A DNA stretch of 64,000 nucleotides from Saururus chinensis (Eukaryota > Streptophyta > Magnoliopsida > Piperales > Saururaceae). Shown here in pieces: positions 1 to 11,787 of the stretch (positions are counted from its first letter, which is position 1; each line of letters opens with the position of its first letter). Location of the stretch: NCBI GenBank assembly GCA_035235625.1, contig CP141146.1:28390501-28454500 (forward strand). The letters run 5' to 3'. The notes beneath the pieces are model-generated. The model had not been told where the DNA came from and ran no database searches. It saw only the letters and a list, made by a program, of their open reading frames with translations. The translations under genes were made by a program, and so were the position numbers.

Positions 1-5
1 CCATT

Positions 6-1425
6 GTGCTTAAGCGGGAGTTAGATATGGATGATATACGTAGGTGGTTCACCAACCTATCCATAAGCTCTAGCTTGGTTGATGATGCGGCGGAAGCTCA
101 AAAGATGGATGAGGAGATCCAAGCCATGACGGCTAAGTTACAAGGGAGAGCAATGATCAATTTCGAGGAGAGGGTTGATGGGAGCTTGAGTTATCGGAGA
201 CAGTTGTGTGTGGAGCTTAAGGAGCATATTCTATTGAACACACCATTCTAGGTTCTCCATCCACCCAGGGTAAATCAAGATGTACCACGACGTGAAGAAG
301 ACCTTTTGGTGCAATGGTATGAAGAGAGACATTTCTTCCTTTGTGTCCAAATGCCTTGTATGTCAGCAAGTTAAGGTGGAGCATCATCATTTGGGTGGTA
401 TTCTACCATGCCTTCCCATCCTGGAGTGGAAGTGGAGGAACGTAACAACTCATGAGATCGCCAAGCGATAATGACGTGGTGTGGGTCATCGTCGATTGAC
501 TCACCAAGTCTGCACATTTCATTGCGATAAGGATGACTACACCCTTGGACATGCTGGCTGCCCTATTACTAGAGGAGGTTGTGTGGTTGCAAGGTGTTCC
601 TGTGTCTGTTGTTTCCGACTACGATCCTTGCTTCACCTCTTGGTTTTGGTAGAGTTTCTAGAAGGCCTTGGGTACATCAATGCATCTTAGCTCAGCCTAT
701 TTCCCTCAAACCGATGGTCAATCAGAGAGGACCATCCAAACTCTTGAGGATATGCTCTGGGCGTGTATACTTAAGTGGAAAGGAAGTTGGGAGCAGCACC
801 TACTTCCTTGTAGGGTGAGCAATAGGTTTGCTTACAAAATCAGGTATTAGGTGAGCATTGAGATGGCACCTGATGAGGCATTGTATGTGGATCTGTGCAG
901 ATCTCCCTTTTGTTGGAGTGAGATAGGGGGACATCTTCTTACTGGTCCTAAGCTCGTGCAACAACTGGTGGAGAAGATCCAACTCATTTGGGAGAGGTTG
1001 CAAACGGTACAAAATCGGCAAAAGAGCTATGCCGACAAGAGACGATAAGACCTAGAGTTTGATGTGGGTGATCGTGTTCTTAAAAATCTCTCTTTCCAGT
1101 GGTGTAGTACATTTTGATTAGAATGGAAAACTGTCTCATTGATTTATCGAACCCTTTAAAGTCCTACAACGCATTGGCACTGTGGCATATCGGGTGGCCT
1201 ACCTCCTCAGCTCACGAACATTCAAAACATGTTCCACATTTCACTTCTTTGGCAGTACGAGACGAATCTATCCCATGTGCTAGATTTTGAGCCGTTGGAG
1301 CTTACGGAGGATACCGGTGCATATATTGGAGAAGAAGGAGAAGACCCTTAGTCACAATGTGATCCCATTGGTGAAGGTCTTACGATAGAATTACAATGTG
1401 GAAGAAGCCACTTGGGAGCAAGAAA
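6..1425 (+). pseudogene. Ty3/gypsy chromovirus pol remnant (RNase H-integrase linker, integrase, chromodomain)
   Basis: Decayed 3' part of a gypsy polyprotein, read across several frames. Residues from 6-251 resemble the linker after RNase H. The frame at 280-471 has the integrase zinc-finger end with SKCLVCQQVK and then LPILEWKWRNV. The integrase core follows: WVIVD near 482-497, with a TGA just after it where a CGA Arg codon is usual; VSDYDPCFTS near 605-640; and YFPQTDGQSERTIQTL near 698-745, so the DDE positions can be traced. 851-1048 covers the C-terminal integrase region (YADKRR). Around 1325-1425 is a chromodomain-like segment (LSHNVIPLVKVL, VEEATWEQE), which points to the Tekay/Del chromovirus group. 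At least four frameshifts or stops make it non-coding now. The start lies outside the window. Confidence 0.85.
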
Positions 1426-1440
1426 CTAATGGTGTGGACC

Positions 1441-4400
1441 CCACCGTGGCCCCACTCGACCCCTAAACTCATATTATTTTATTTTAGTTAGTTTTGGAAT
1501 GATTAAACTCATTTTTAGCCTTAAAATAATGCTAATTAGCTATGTAAGGTGTTTTTACCATATTTTAGAGCCCAACAGTTTGTAAACTCAACCCAAAACC
1601 TTAATATTTAATAAAAAACCCTAGCTGCTTGCTCATTTGGGGAAGAGCTGGGCAAGGGAGAAGGAGGTGCTCTAACCCCATTTCTCAAAGAGGAAAAATG
1701 GATTAAAATGTGTTGTCTTGCCCTAATTACCTCTAATCTTTCAATTTTAGTCTTAATCCTTCTTATCTTCATTTCCTCCAATTTGATTCTTGATTTCTTC
1801 CATTAATAATCTTATTTTTAATTTTTATGTAAAACCCTAAATGTGTGATTTCATTTTTAACCAAAAGATATTCTAGATCTACCTATTTTCAAGTTGATTT
1901 GAGCCTATTAATTAATTTTAATTAAATTTTAACAAAAACCTTAATTTTTGGGTAGGATTTATTGAGGATTGAAGCTTCTTCATAGATCAAAGGGCTTCAT
2001 AGAGGTTAGTGAATTTTATCTCGTGTGGTTTTATTCATTAGATTGCATGCTTGTAAGTTTATGTGGGTTATTGATTCATTTTGAGCTTTAATAGTGATTT
2101 ATTAAAGATATGTTATTTATGGCTATTTTCTTGAGAATGATTAGATCTATCATGTTCTAGGGTTATATTTTGATATTGTGATATTCTATGGTGATTTGGG
2201 AATTTATCTTAACTTTTGGAATGCTTTCGGTCCGAGTTTTAGAAGATTTAAGACGAACTAGTAAATGGGACAAAAGTGAACTATGAAGGGCATTAAAACA
2301 GACTAGAAGGGCGATCGAACAGCCAACTTGTAGTTTTGATGCCTTAGCCTATTTTTGTGTATTTTGGTCATTTCTCGTTCCATTTTCATAAATCTAATTC
2401 TTTATGACTAAAATGAGTTGGTATTACCTAAATTGCTACTGTAATTGCATGAGAACCATCTATAAATTATGATTTAGCTCAAACATGATTAGGACTATAC
2501 TTGTTTAGTTTTAGCATGATATTCTACTTGTTTCAAAACCATGTTTGATGATGTCTTCATAATTTAATTGATGATTCCAATAGGTTTTGATCATGATTAT
2601 GTATATATGCTTACACATGTTATATTGATTTAGGGTGAATTATGTTTCACATGTTTTATCTTACATATGGATATGTTACACTTATCTAGGTCTAGCGTGA
2701 TGTTACAATTGTCTTGAACTCGTAGTTTGACTTTTTCTACACATTTACTCAATGATTTTAGTTAGATAGGACTATGATAAATTATGGATTCTTTCATATA
2801 TATCATTGATTATAGCTTGTTCATGTTTCACATGTTTTAGCTTAGGTTAGAATACTATCACTTATGTACACTCTTGCATAGAAATATATGATTTTATTTG
2901 ATACAAATGGATCATGTTTCATGCATATATGGAATGATTTGATCATGTTTGCTTATTCTTGGACTTTTTTATCCTTTGCTTATGTATGTACTATGTTGCA
3001 TGCATCATCAAAATAATTTATAAACAAGATTAATCACGATTAGTTGTGATTGATTGATTTGATGTAAATGGATGTCATTGGATGTCAGATTAATCGTTTG
3101 GAGGCTTATCAAATCGGTTTTGAGTCCGAAAGGGCATGCTTTTGTCTTGCATACCTTCGACAATGTGTTGCCTCCTCGGGTTGAGATGAGCTTATTGTTA
3201 TAAGAGTTATTTAATAAGTTATCTGGACCTGAGAATCTAGCTTGTTTATCCGTGTGCATCGGCTTACGAAGGGGGATTTTCCGAGCTAGAAAACTTACCC
3301 AAACTACTTAGGGCTTCCTCTTTTGGATTGCCCAAGGTGAGTAGGTTTGCCTAGGCTGCGGCTAGGATGAGCAGTAGATTTGCTTAGGCTACGACCAGGG
3401 TGAGTAGTAGGACCACTTAGGCTTCGGTAAAGGTGAGCGGGAATTGTTTTCTCAATTGTGAGTCATTCACTATTGATTATTGTATGTATATGGGAGATAA
3501 TGCTCATTGACATAGGTTGTATAGGAACAATGAAGTTTATGTTGCACATGTGATTATGGTATGATTTGTATAGATATGCAGGATGGTGTGTGGTTGATAA
3601 ACTTAATCTTGTTGTAGGGTGAATGTTTTATTGAAAAATGAATGTGTATGATATGCTTATGATGAGAAATAATTCATGTAGGGTGTGATTATGATAATGA
3701 GTTTTATATATTTACACATGAGGTGTATATGTGTTATGAGCTATATTTGAACTCATGATGTATAGGTGGCATAGTATGCGTTTATGGAATGTTATTTATA
3801 GCATGATATGCAGATGGGATACCTATGTGTTGATGAAACATGTTATATATATCATGATATTCAGGTGGTATGACTATAAGTTGATGAAATATGTTATATA
3901 TAGCATTATATGCATGTGGCATGACTATGTATTGATAAGATATGTTATAGAAAGCATGATATGCATGTGGCATGAGTATATATTATGGAATGTAAATTAT
4001 GACATGATACACAGGTGGCATAGATTTATGTGACTATTCCATGATGGATGGGCATAGTGATTGATTATGTGATGAATGTTATGTTGATTATGCTTGTATT
4101 GTCATTATGAATTTACTTTCTGTATTAAAACCCTTATTGAGCTTTGCCTCACCCCTCTTTGTTTTGTGTTTTCTTTTAGGGCTGCATGTCGTGTCATGCA
4201 GGTTGTTCAGATGAGCTATATGTTGAGCATGTGGATGGAGTTGATCATTGAGAGGGGATTTATAGAGATGTTGGGTTGCTATGTTAGTTTTTCTTATGAC
4301 ATTATGAGATAAATACATTTGACTCTACTTCACACTTTCTTTTGCCATTATTGGCTTAAGACTCTTATTTTAGCCATGTGTGGGCTTGATTATGACTAGT

Positions 4401-4605
4401 ATGGGTATGAGTGAACTAATACTCTAACTAGTTGTCCTTTCTTTGCTCTATTTACTTTTATACAAAGTATTCGCGTGCAACTCCGTAGTGTATTCTCCCC
4501 AAGGATGGGTTAAGTCTTCCGCAATCCAACTCCACCTTGTCACGCCGCGTGCCACTTCCTCCTTGGACCGGGTTTAGCTCGTGGGTGGCGTGCCAGGGCA
4601 TGATA
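1441..4605 (+). mobile_element. Long LTR of the chromovirus at 1-1440 (probable 3' LTR, start missing)
   Basis: AT-rich sequence directly after the chromodomain that follows the same order of landmarks as the solo LTR at 22209-25671: GACCCC..GTGGGCC near 1437, a leader with GGGAAGAGCTGGGCAAGGG near 1640, a CGATCGAAC decamer near 2312, CACCCCTCTTT..GGGCTGCATG near 4150-4190, and a CGTGCAACTCCG..TAAGTCTTCC end block near 4470-4520. The first roughly 230 bp of the solo LTR has no counterpart, and the terminal CA is not clean; the end near 4605 is inferred by comparison. No gene is supported here. Confidence 0.55.
3755..4035 (+). repeat. Tandem repeat, about 57-60 bp unit, about five copies, inside the LTR
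   Basis: Each unit contains an AGGTGGCATGACTAT-like block followed by a GATATGTTATATATAGCATGATATGCA-like block (variants). The repeat opens a spurious 92-residue frame on the plus strand with a 19-20 residue period; this is a by-product of the repeat and not a gene. Confidence 0.8.
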
Positions 4606-5681
4606 AGATTTAGCTCTGCCAAGCATGGACTGAAGGACCCCAAACAAGCACTGTGAGATTCGGACATTCCTTGGCCAGGATTGTCCAGGGCAAGCAGACT
4701 TAGGGGCTGACTACCCCAACACTTTATATTTCCTGTGTGGAAATCAGACTATGTCCCACCCGTGTGGCCTTGACTATGTCCTGCCTGTGTGACAATGATT
4801 GTATTCACTCCTTGATGGAGGCATTCACCATTTGTTGATGATGCATGTGTATGAGATAATATTATGCCCAGGATTACACATGTTATGTAGGGATAATATG
4901 ACACATGTAGATATGATTTATTATGCATAATTGTGTATAATGTGTTTGACAGTTTGCCGTGCAGGGTGAATGAGCTATGGAAGGGATGTATGGGATATGA
5001 ATGCATGATCTGAATTGTGTGATTGAGATATTATCATGCAGGTTTAAGTGATATGGTCGCAAGATCAGAAAGTGTGTGAGAGACACTTCTCATGCGGATT
5101 ATGTGTGATATTATGCTTAATTGTGATTGGATAAGGATCACTACTTATGTAGGATGGATGCTAAGTCATAATATGATCATTTATACCCTGACTTGATATA
5201 TGTATTATATGCATGTTAGATCTTTTACTTATGGATGAGTAGGGGTTTAGTAAGGGGATGATCAGAAAAGGTATACCACGTCATTTATGGATCTGAATTG
5301 CCATGATGTTGTGTAGTGATGATATTTTTATTAATGTTACTGCTTTCAAACTATTACTAAGTTTTATACTCACTCCTCTTTTGTGATTTGTTATAGGGCT
5401 ACATGGTACAACGTGCAGACGTGCAGGACACCTTATATGAGCTACGACATGGGTACTTGTGGGATTAGCCTCCATGGCATTCTAATGATGTTTTATTTTC
5501 TGATTTTCTCGTGGTTGACAGAACATTATATGGTGGATTATGTATTATGCTCTAGTTTATCTATTATTCTTAGTCTTTTCTAAACTTTTCTGATTTCGAG
5601 CCATATGTATGCTCTAGAGTTGACTATTATGTGGGTTTGTGTGAGCATTATGATAGTTTATTATCCTCTTCTTTATCCTTA
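4606..5681 (+). mobile_element. Partial second copy of the same gypsy LTR, cut by the Helitron
   Basis: Sequence from about 4640 (TTGGCCAGGATTGTCC, then GGGGCTGACTACCCC) to 5640 again runs parallel to the solo LTR, here its positions about 24550-25500. The block CACTCCTCTTTTGTGATT..GGGCTACATGG near 5370-5405 repeats the one at 4150-4190. The first LTR therefore seems to be followed by the 3' third of another copy. This could be unequal recombination or a second insertion. It stops at the Helitron end at 5682. Confidence 0.5.
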
Positions 5682-5712
5682 CTAGAAATAGTGCATGTGC
5701 AAAAAGCACATG
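5682..5712 (-). other. Helitron 3' terminus: 7-bp stem hairpin and CTAG end
   Basis: Plus-strand CATGTGC (5694-5700), loop AAAAA, GCACATG (5706-5712) form a stem. On the minus strand eight bases (CACTATTT) separate the stem from the terminal CTAG (5685-5682). The next minus-strand base is T (complement of A5681), as expected for insertion between A and T. The spacing and the CTRR end match the known Helitron rule. Confidence 0.85.
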
Positions 5713-6722
5713 AAAACTTTTACAGTAAACAACAATGTACAATGTTTTTTGTTGTATAAATATAACATAGTTTACCACATAAAATGTATTACAGGTTTGA
5801 TAAATTCGATGTATCTTTGAATTAAATTAAATTTATAGAACACAATGCCATAACGTTTACCTATATTTGGTATAATAAAAAGTGTTATATAGTAAATGTT
5901 GTAAATAGAAAGATTTAAACTAAATGTAATTTACTTTTTGTGTTACTATTCTAACGATGATTGAACTATTAGCCGGTCCCACCAAAGCGATAAATGAAAA
6001 TTTAAGCTAAGAGTGCATAAAAAATATATGCCTTAAATATAAGTGATTATAACTATTGTACGAGTAAAATCGATAGTTCATTACTTTGACAATTGTTTTT
6101 TTACTTTTTTTATTTTCTAACAAAGTTGAATAACGTAGTGTTCCTTAACTAAATGCATAGAAAGGGTTTAACATAAAAAATCACAGTAGTCATTTTATGG
6201 ACATGGTTTTTAATGCATTTAAAATGAAAGCCAATGCATACGTTAAGATGTAAACATTTTTTTCCTTGGAAAATAGGTAGATTAAATTCAATACATTGAA
6301 ATTTTTTTTTATACTTAGTGTTTTCCGACTAAATATATATTGTATAAAAGAATAACCATTCCAACATATTGGCCAAACATCAAAGTTATTATAGTGGCGA
6401 AATCAATATAGTTTTCTAAACAACGCATATATATTGCATTTGTTATTGTGTTTAATGAGGTTATTTAAAAACAAAGTTAGAAATTATGTAGATCGGTCAT
6501 AAATCATGGCAATCCCAAGTTAAGAAATTACGTAGTCTAGTTTGTCCAAATTAGTCAGAAGAGATGTATAGAACAAGCCAATAGTTTATAAAAGTAAGAA
6601 AACAATCAGAAGTTAAATAATAAAAATAAACAAAGTACAATTTATTTTCTTGTCGAAACATTGTCATCTTCATGTTCAATTGTTCTTGGAAATAAAAACC
6701 AAACAAAGATTGAAGTTAAGAA

Positions 6723-8900
6723 TCACCTCAACATAGATTGATAAACAAATTTGGGTAACAAACAGTTGGGACAACAAAAAGTACCATTTTCGGTTCCTGT
6801 AATTGAGACATATGTAGTCGACCTAACAACCTCGTCTCCAATAATTTTCTGATCTATTTTTAGGACAAACATAAATGATTTCCAAATGATTTCATCTATA
6901 ATTGCTTTGAATCCACGCTCATTGGATACCTTCATAATGTAACAAAAACATTTATTAACTTTTCCTAATGCCTTGTATACTTAAGAATTAAGTACATTAT
7001 TAAATAATATAAAATATCATAGAGGTTACCTTTAAATTATGCATTGCATTGGTTGAGTATCTAAACATTTTTTCTACTTGTGCATCAAAAATAATTATCC
7101 ACATGTTACCAATACTATCTCTTATATTTGGTTGGAAATAAAACCTATATATGAATAATAATAACAAAACAGTTACGACCACCGTGAAACGATTTTAAAT
7201 AGATAAAGTTAAATATGAAATATACCTATGGACTTTCACTATCGGAGTAACATGACATTTATCACACGTATCAACATTATGATGATTGCTAACTTTTTTG
7301 TTGCATTTTGAGTATGCAATGTACCAAATATCTTGATCCAAGCTTATCTTTAAAATCCACGCATCAATGACAACAAATTCAGGCTAAAGAAGGACATGAA
7401 TGTAAAGTTAAATATTACAAATATCTTTCTCTTTCTTTGTCTATATAAATATGTATATATATACATATATAACGAAAAAATCCAAATTATATATACATGA
7501 TCAAAAGAGCAAGTAAAATAACATGAAGCATGTCTTCTTTAATGTTCACGATATCCATAATTTGTTTCGCATGTGTTTTCAAACTATTTCAACACGATAT
7601 CTCTGTGTCCACCATTTTTTAAACTTCTCGCATATTCTTGAAGTACCTAAAATGTTTTTTTAAACAAAAAATAGATAAATTGAAATGTTTATTTACAAGC
7701 AAATATTTTTTATTTTTTTAACGACAATACTATTTAGGAAAAATCTTCAAACGTTTTAAGTTCTACAGCCGCTTCAAACCTTGGGTTGATGGTTATTTTG
7801 GTCTCAATTGGCGATGATAAGGTTAGTCGCTCTACAAATATAAAAGTGAAATAATATTATACATGAGTGTTGTTTACACAATACCTGAGATAAGTTAATT
7901 CAAATAACTTACCTAACATTTGGCCAAAACAATAAGGATACCTCAAAATTCTTAGACTCGCACAGCTATTAAATAACTAACTAGGTAATCGCCACGACAT
8001 TCCTCAAGAATTGGTACATCATTTTCCACGATATCTCCCCATAAGCTTATTAAAATTAACATTGTACACCTAGATAGAAAAATGCTTAGAAAACCAACAT
8101 ATCATAAACTACAAAATAAGGTTGTGAATTTACTTTTTATCAATCAGCTCAAGTGATTGACAATTAACTTGAGTTCCATTATGCCTGCATACAATCGTTC
8201 GATTAGCAATACTAATTACAACTTGAAGTACATCTGCAAAAAAAGGACCAAAATGTTTACTCAATGAATAGATGTGAAGATTTTACTTTGCAAGTATGTG
8301 TTCTTACTTATTGTTTCTTGTATGTTTTTTGGAACTTGAAGTGTGTCTAGACAAGTTATTCCACAATTTTCATAACTCATTATAGCAAATTCATCTGGTA
8401 GAAGAACAATTGTTGTACGCATCTAAACAATTATCACATACTCGGTTGTACCCCATTGATATATTGGAGATGAACATTTGATTAACCCATTTGATGTGTA
8501 GTACGTTTTACCTTCCAAGGTAGTAGTATTCAATGTTTCAACTAACTCATTAAACACCGACAATTGAATTCTAGAACCCAATCAAAATAGGCAAACAAGT
8601 AAAGACCAACATCTATTGAAACACTTATGTAACAATGCAATCAACTGTAGATTAACATAAATGTAAATCATTGCAAACAAGAAGAGCAACAATTATATGT
8701 AAAGAAGTTTTTAGGGACTGACTTCTTCATCAATAACAAGTATGTTCATAACGATTTCAAAACTCTTTGAGTTGTCAAACGAGCGTATTTTGGTCTTTTC
8801 CAATATTACATTTTATCGTCCATTGAGCCTTACTCATTGATAGTTTAGATATTAGAATACAAGTCATTGCCATTGTAAACCTAGAAAAATAGTAAACAAT
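6723..8900 (-). pseudogene. Helitron-borne RPA1-like single-strand DNA-binding protein, decayed
   Basis: Reading the minus strand from 8900: a block with SMSKAQWTIK resembles the N-terminal OB fold of RPA1 (W-x-I-K). Near 8520-8160 is a central part (GKTYYTSNGLIKCSSPIYQW, then a stop before MRTTIVLLPDEF). At about 7390-7030 lies the RPA1 C-terminal zinc-ribbon domain: IDAWILKISLDQDIWYIAYS, KCNKKV, DTCDKCHVTPIVKVH, then after an apparent GT-AG intron (about 7225-7143) NIRDSIGNMWIIIFDAQVEK. The expected first zinc Cys is Tyr (IAYSKC). 6935-6723 adds a last RPA-like piece (EIIWKSFMFVLKI). RPA1-like genes downstream of the helicase are typical of plant Helitrons. Several stops show decay. Confidence 0.65.
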
Positions 8901-8975
8901 ATAAATGCTATTACCAAACAATAATCTAAATCCATATAAACAAATATCAAGACAAATTATTATACAACTCACAAG

Positions 8976-9962
8976 TTATTTGGTAAACACTTCTTTAAAT
9001 ACAACATTCCATGTCACTCCATGTGGTATTGTCTTATCCGAAGAATGTTTAATTAAGATCTTTGTTTTTGACTTAGAAGTACCCCTCGACAAAGCAACAT
9101 ATACTTGATCATGTGAAAAAATAGGTTCGGGTAAGTACAATCCTACATTTTCAATGGTTTGACCTTGAGCTTTATATAATAGTCATTGCAAATGCCAGCC
9201 TTATCGGAAATTATTTACGTTTAAATCTAAATGTACACTTTTCATTATCTGCTGGCATGAGAGGAATCCTTGGCAAAAAAACATTTCTTCCCTTATATTC
9301 CCCCGTTGCAATTTGAGCATATATAATATTACGATCAAACTTGATAGAAATCAACCTTGTTCCATTTCACAAACCATTCCTTGGATCCAAGTTTCGTAAT
9401 AACATGATTGGACAATTTTGCTTGAGTACCAATTTATGTGGAGGCAAGCCATTCGGAGTAAGTGTGTTAAGGAACTCATGTGGATAAAAATTATTTGAAT
9501 CATCAATTGTCGTGTCATAACTGTAGTATGTTACTGCATTGCCATTGCACAAAGAAAGAATTCTTGCATTTATTTGATCAATGTATTCATTCTTAGTTGT
9601 CAATATGCACCTCTCTCCCAAGTAACTTGGTTCCAGAACACGTGTTTCTGAAGATATAAATAATTTTGCAATCAATTTGCAAGTTCCTATTTCAAAATCT
9701 TCCGCTTGAATCAACATATTTGATGGAATTTGAATATAATCGTGTTGAACACACGTTTCATCTCCATCGCCATTCCGAAATAAATATGAACAAAAATTTG
9801 GATCATTCCTTGCTCACATATCTTTAGTGAGGCAATATCTCAACAGTTTGCCAAATCCTTGAGCACACCAAACATGCATCAACTATCTCTTCTCTTGTAC
9901 CTTTGGGAACCACCGGCAATACTTGTTGAAAAGACAAGAAAGAACAAAAGAAATAAAAAATA
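8976..9962 (-). pseudogene. Helitron Pif1-like helicase, C-terminal third
   Basis: Minus strand, in order: VLPVVPKGTREEIVDA, then LFRNGDGDE, then the longest open piece (9717-9367) with ERCILTTKNEYIDQINARIL, NFYPHEFLNTLTPNGLPPHK and NCPIMLLRNLDPRNGL, then IKFDRNIIYAQIATGEYKGR, FLPRIPL, HDQVYVALSRGTSKSKTKIL and a TAA near 8978. These are the late SF1B helicase motifs of the Helitron Rep-helicase; DQVYVALSRG is motif VI. The Rep (HUH) domain and helicase motifs I-III are missing, and frames shift near 9780 and 9370, so no functional product is expected. Confidence 0.9.
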
Positions 9963-9965
9963 GAA

Positions 9966-11787
9966 TATACCTATATTTGGTGTACGTACGGTGAGCTATG
10001 TTGTGACTTGGACGGGTAAGTGAAGTCTGCTACCCCGACGAACTAGGGTTTCGATCGGGCTCAGCTTCGGTTTGATCAGTCGAGGACTGTGAGTTTGTTT
10101 GGCATAATTATACCGCATAACTTATTTAATTCAAACTTGAATTATAAGCACAACTAATGATAGCGTTGTGAGTTTGAGACTTGAGGGTTCAACGGATTAA
10201 GTTCCGTGTTTGAGCTAGCCGATAATGAGTCGGCTGAGCATTTCTCATGTCTTGCCATGGTGTTTATCCTACTGGATGTTGTCTTAGAGCACCAGACGCC
10301 TGATACTCTGTTGAGAGCAATGTATGTTTTCGATTTGGTTTGTGTGCTGTATGAAGCCCAGACGTTTGATGCTCTATTGAGAGTGTTGTATGATTCTGCC
10401 CAAGAGTGGCACTGTATGTTCATGCCCAAGAGTGGCATTGTATGATTCCGCCCAAGAGGCACTGTATGATTTCTGCCCAAGAGTGGCACTGGCACTATAA
10501 GACCCATAATGGTGGGCAATTGTATGGCACTATAAGACCCCTTATGTGTGGGCAATTGTATGACCCCTTATGTGTGGGTGTATGTTTGCGCGCTCAGGTA
10601 AGTAGTATCATGGATCTACTCTTACCTGTTTGATCCTGTGCCCCATGAGCATAGGTGTGCCTTACCTTCGGAAAAGTCCATGGCGTCTAGTCACTCCCCG
10701 GAGGTTAAGGCGATGCCTCAATGGCATTATTTTCCTTTTCGACACTGGAGCTTATTAGTTGTAACAAGCTTCAGTGGTCGATAGTATGTATATGATTGTA
10801 TGATTGAGTATGTGCGTCTCTGAGTAAGCGTATGATTATGAGTATGAGCACGACTGTAAGAGTTTGAGTATGAGTATGACTGTAAGAGTGTGAGTTTGAG
10901 CACGACTGTAAGTGTATGTTTTGAGCAAGACTGTAAGATGATGATTCTGAGTAAGACAGTAAGCGTATGACTGTACGAGTAAGGTCATACGAGTAAGTGT
11001 AAGATTGTACAAGTAAGGTCGTACAAGTATGTGTAAGTATTGAGTATGCGTACGATGGTATGAGTAAGTTTGTAAGACCCAGATTAAGGGTGTTTGTATG
11101 AGTTGGTTTGATGGTGTGTTGCGCATGATTATATGCATATGTATATGATTGATATATGTTGACTGCTTCATGTTGAGTTGCATGACACATGTATTTATGA
11201 ACTTATTGAGTTCACTGTTTAGATTCCCCTACTGGGTATTTTCCTACTGAGTATGAAAATACTCATTACCCTATATTTTTAGCCCCGTGGTTCGGGAGGC
11301 TTTTGTAGGTATGTGTTGGAGAGCTCATGGAGATGGATGCTCATTTTCGTGAAGGATTATTTCCCCTTTTGATTCAGGTATATTTGACTCAATGCGAGTA
11401 TATTTTTGTGTCACAATCTAATGTATTGGGTGAGATGAGAAATAAGTTGTTTACATCTTTTGGACTTTTCGTTTGGATCAGAATGTAGACTATTATGGGA
11501 CTTGTACTCGGGGACGCCTGGGAGTTATTTGTATTTAAAAATCCATGATCATGGTAATTTAGTCGTACGTTTGTTTTCGAGTAGCGCCTGAGGATATTTG
11601 CTTTGGTCGTACGATGTTTAATAGATTGATAAAAATTTTGGATGGAAAATTGATGTGATGTTTTAAATTATAAATTGTTTTCATAGGTTTTGATTTCGTC
11701 ATTTTTCCTCCGATTTACAGTTATTATATTGCAAAAAAAAATTCCATGAATTTTAAGGAAATTGTATGAAAAATCTCAGGCGTTACA
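9966..11787 (+). mobile_element. Gypsy-type LTR remnant ending GGCGTTACA
   Basis: No coding similarity. The sequence has the look of a plant gypsy LTR: an array of short GAGTATGAG and GTAAGTGTATG words at 10790-11070, CCTACTGAGTATGAAAATACTCA near 11240-11265 (a paired ACTCA block also present in the LTR at 17640-17665), and a terminal CAGGCGTTACA at 11777-11787. No TG start is visible; the left side is cut at the Helitron edge. 10380-10570 contains the repeated phrase GCCCAAGAGTGGCACTGTATG in about five copies. Confidence 0.45.
10390..10570. repeat. Short interspersed/tandem copies of CCCAAGAGTGGCACTGTATG
   Basis: The phrase or close variants occurs near 10398, 10428, 10452 and 10477. It is followed by two copies of a block with AAGACCC..AATG/TGTGGGCAATTGTATG near 10500-10560. 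The arrays create open frames on both strands that have no protein character. Confidence 0.7.

Larger units (their letters stand above)
5682..9965 (-). mobile_element. 5'-truncated autonomous-type Helitron
   Basis: The minus strand carries, in order, the C-terminal part of a Helitron Pif1-like helicase, an RPA1-like gene with introns, and a canonical 3' terminus (hairpin plus CTAG, followed by a host T). This is the organisation known for plant Helitrons. The Rep nuclease, the helicase N-terminus and the 5' TC end are absent: homology stops near 9965, where a gypsy-type LTR begins. The element sits inside the gypsy LTR copy at 4606-5681. Confidence 0.8.

Noticed and set aside
3755..4033. 92-codon plus-strand frame
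   Set aside because: Every 19-20 residues repeat (YSMICRW-like); the frame is a by-product of the tandem repeat within an LTR.
10154..11190. Several 115-139-codon frames on the minus strand
   Set aside because: They arise from short repeated words (GAGTATGAG, CCCAAGAGTGGCAC) in an LTR remnant and show Ser/Thr/Tyr/His-rich low complexity with no domain.
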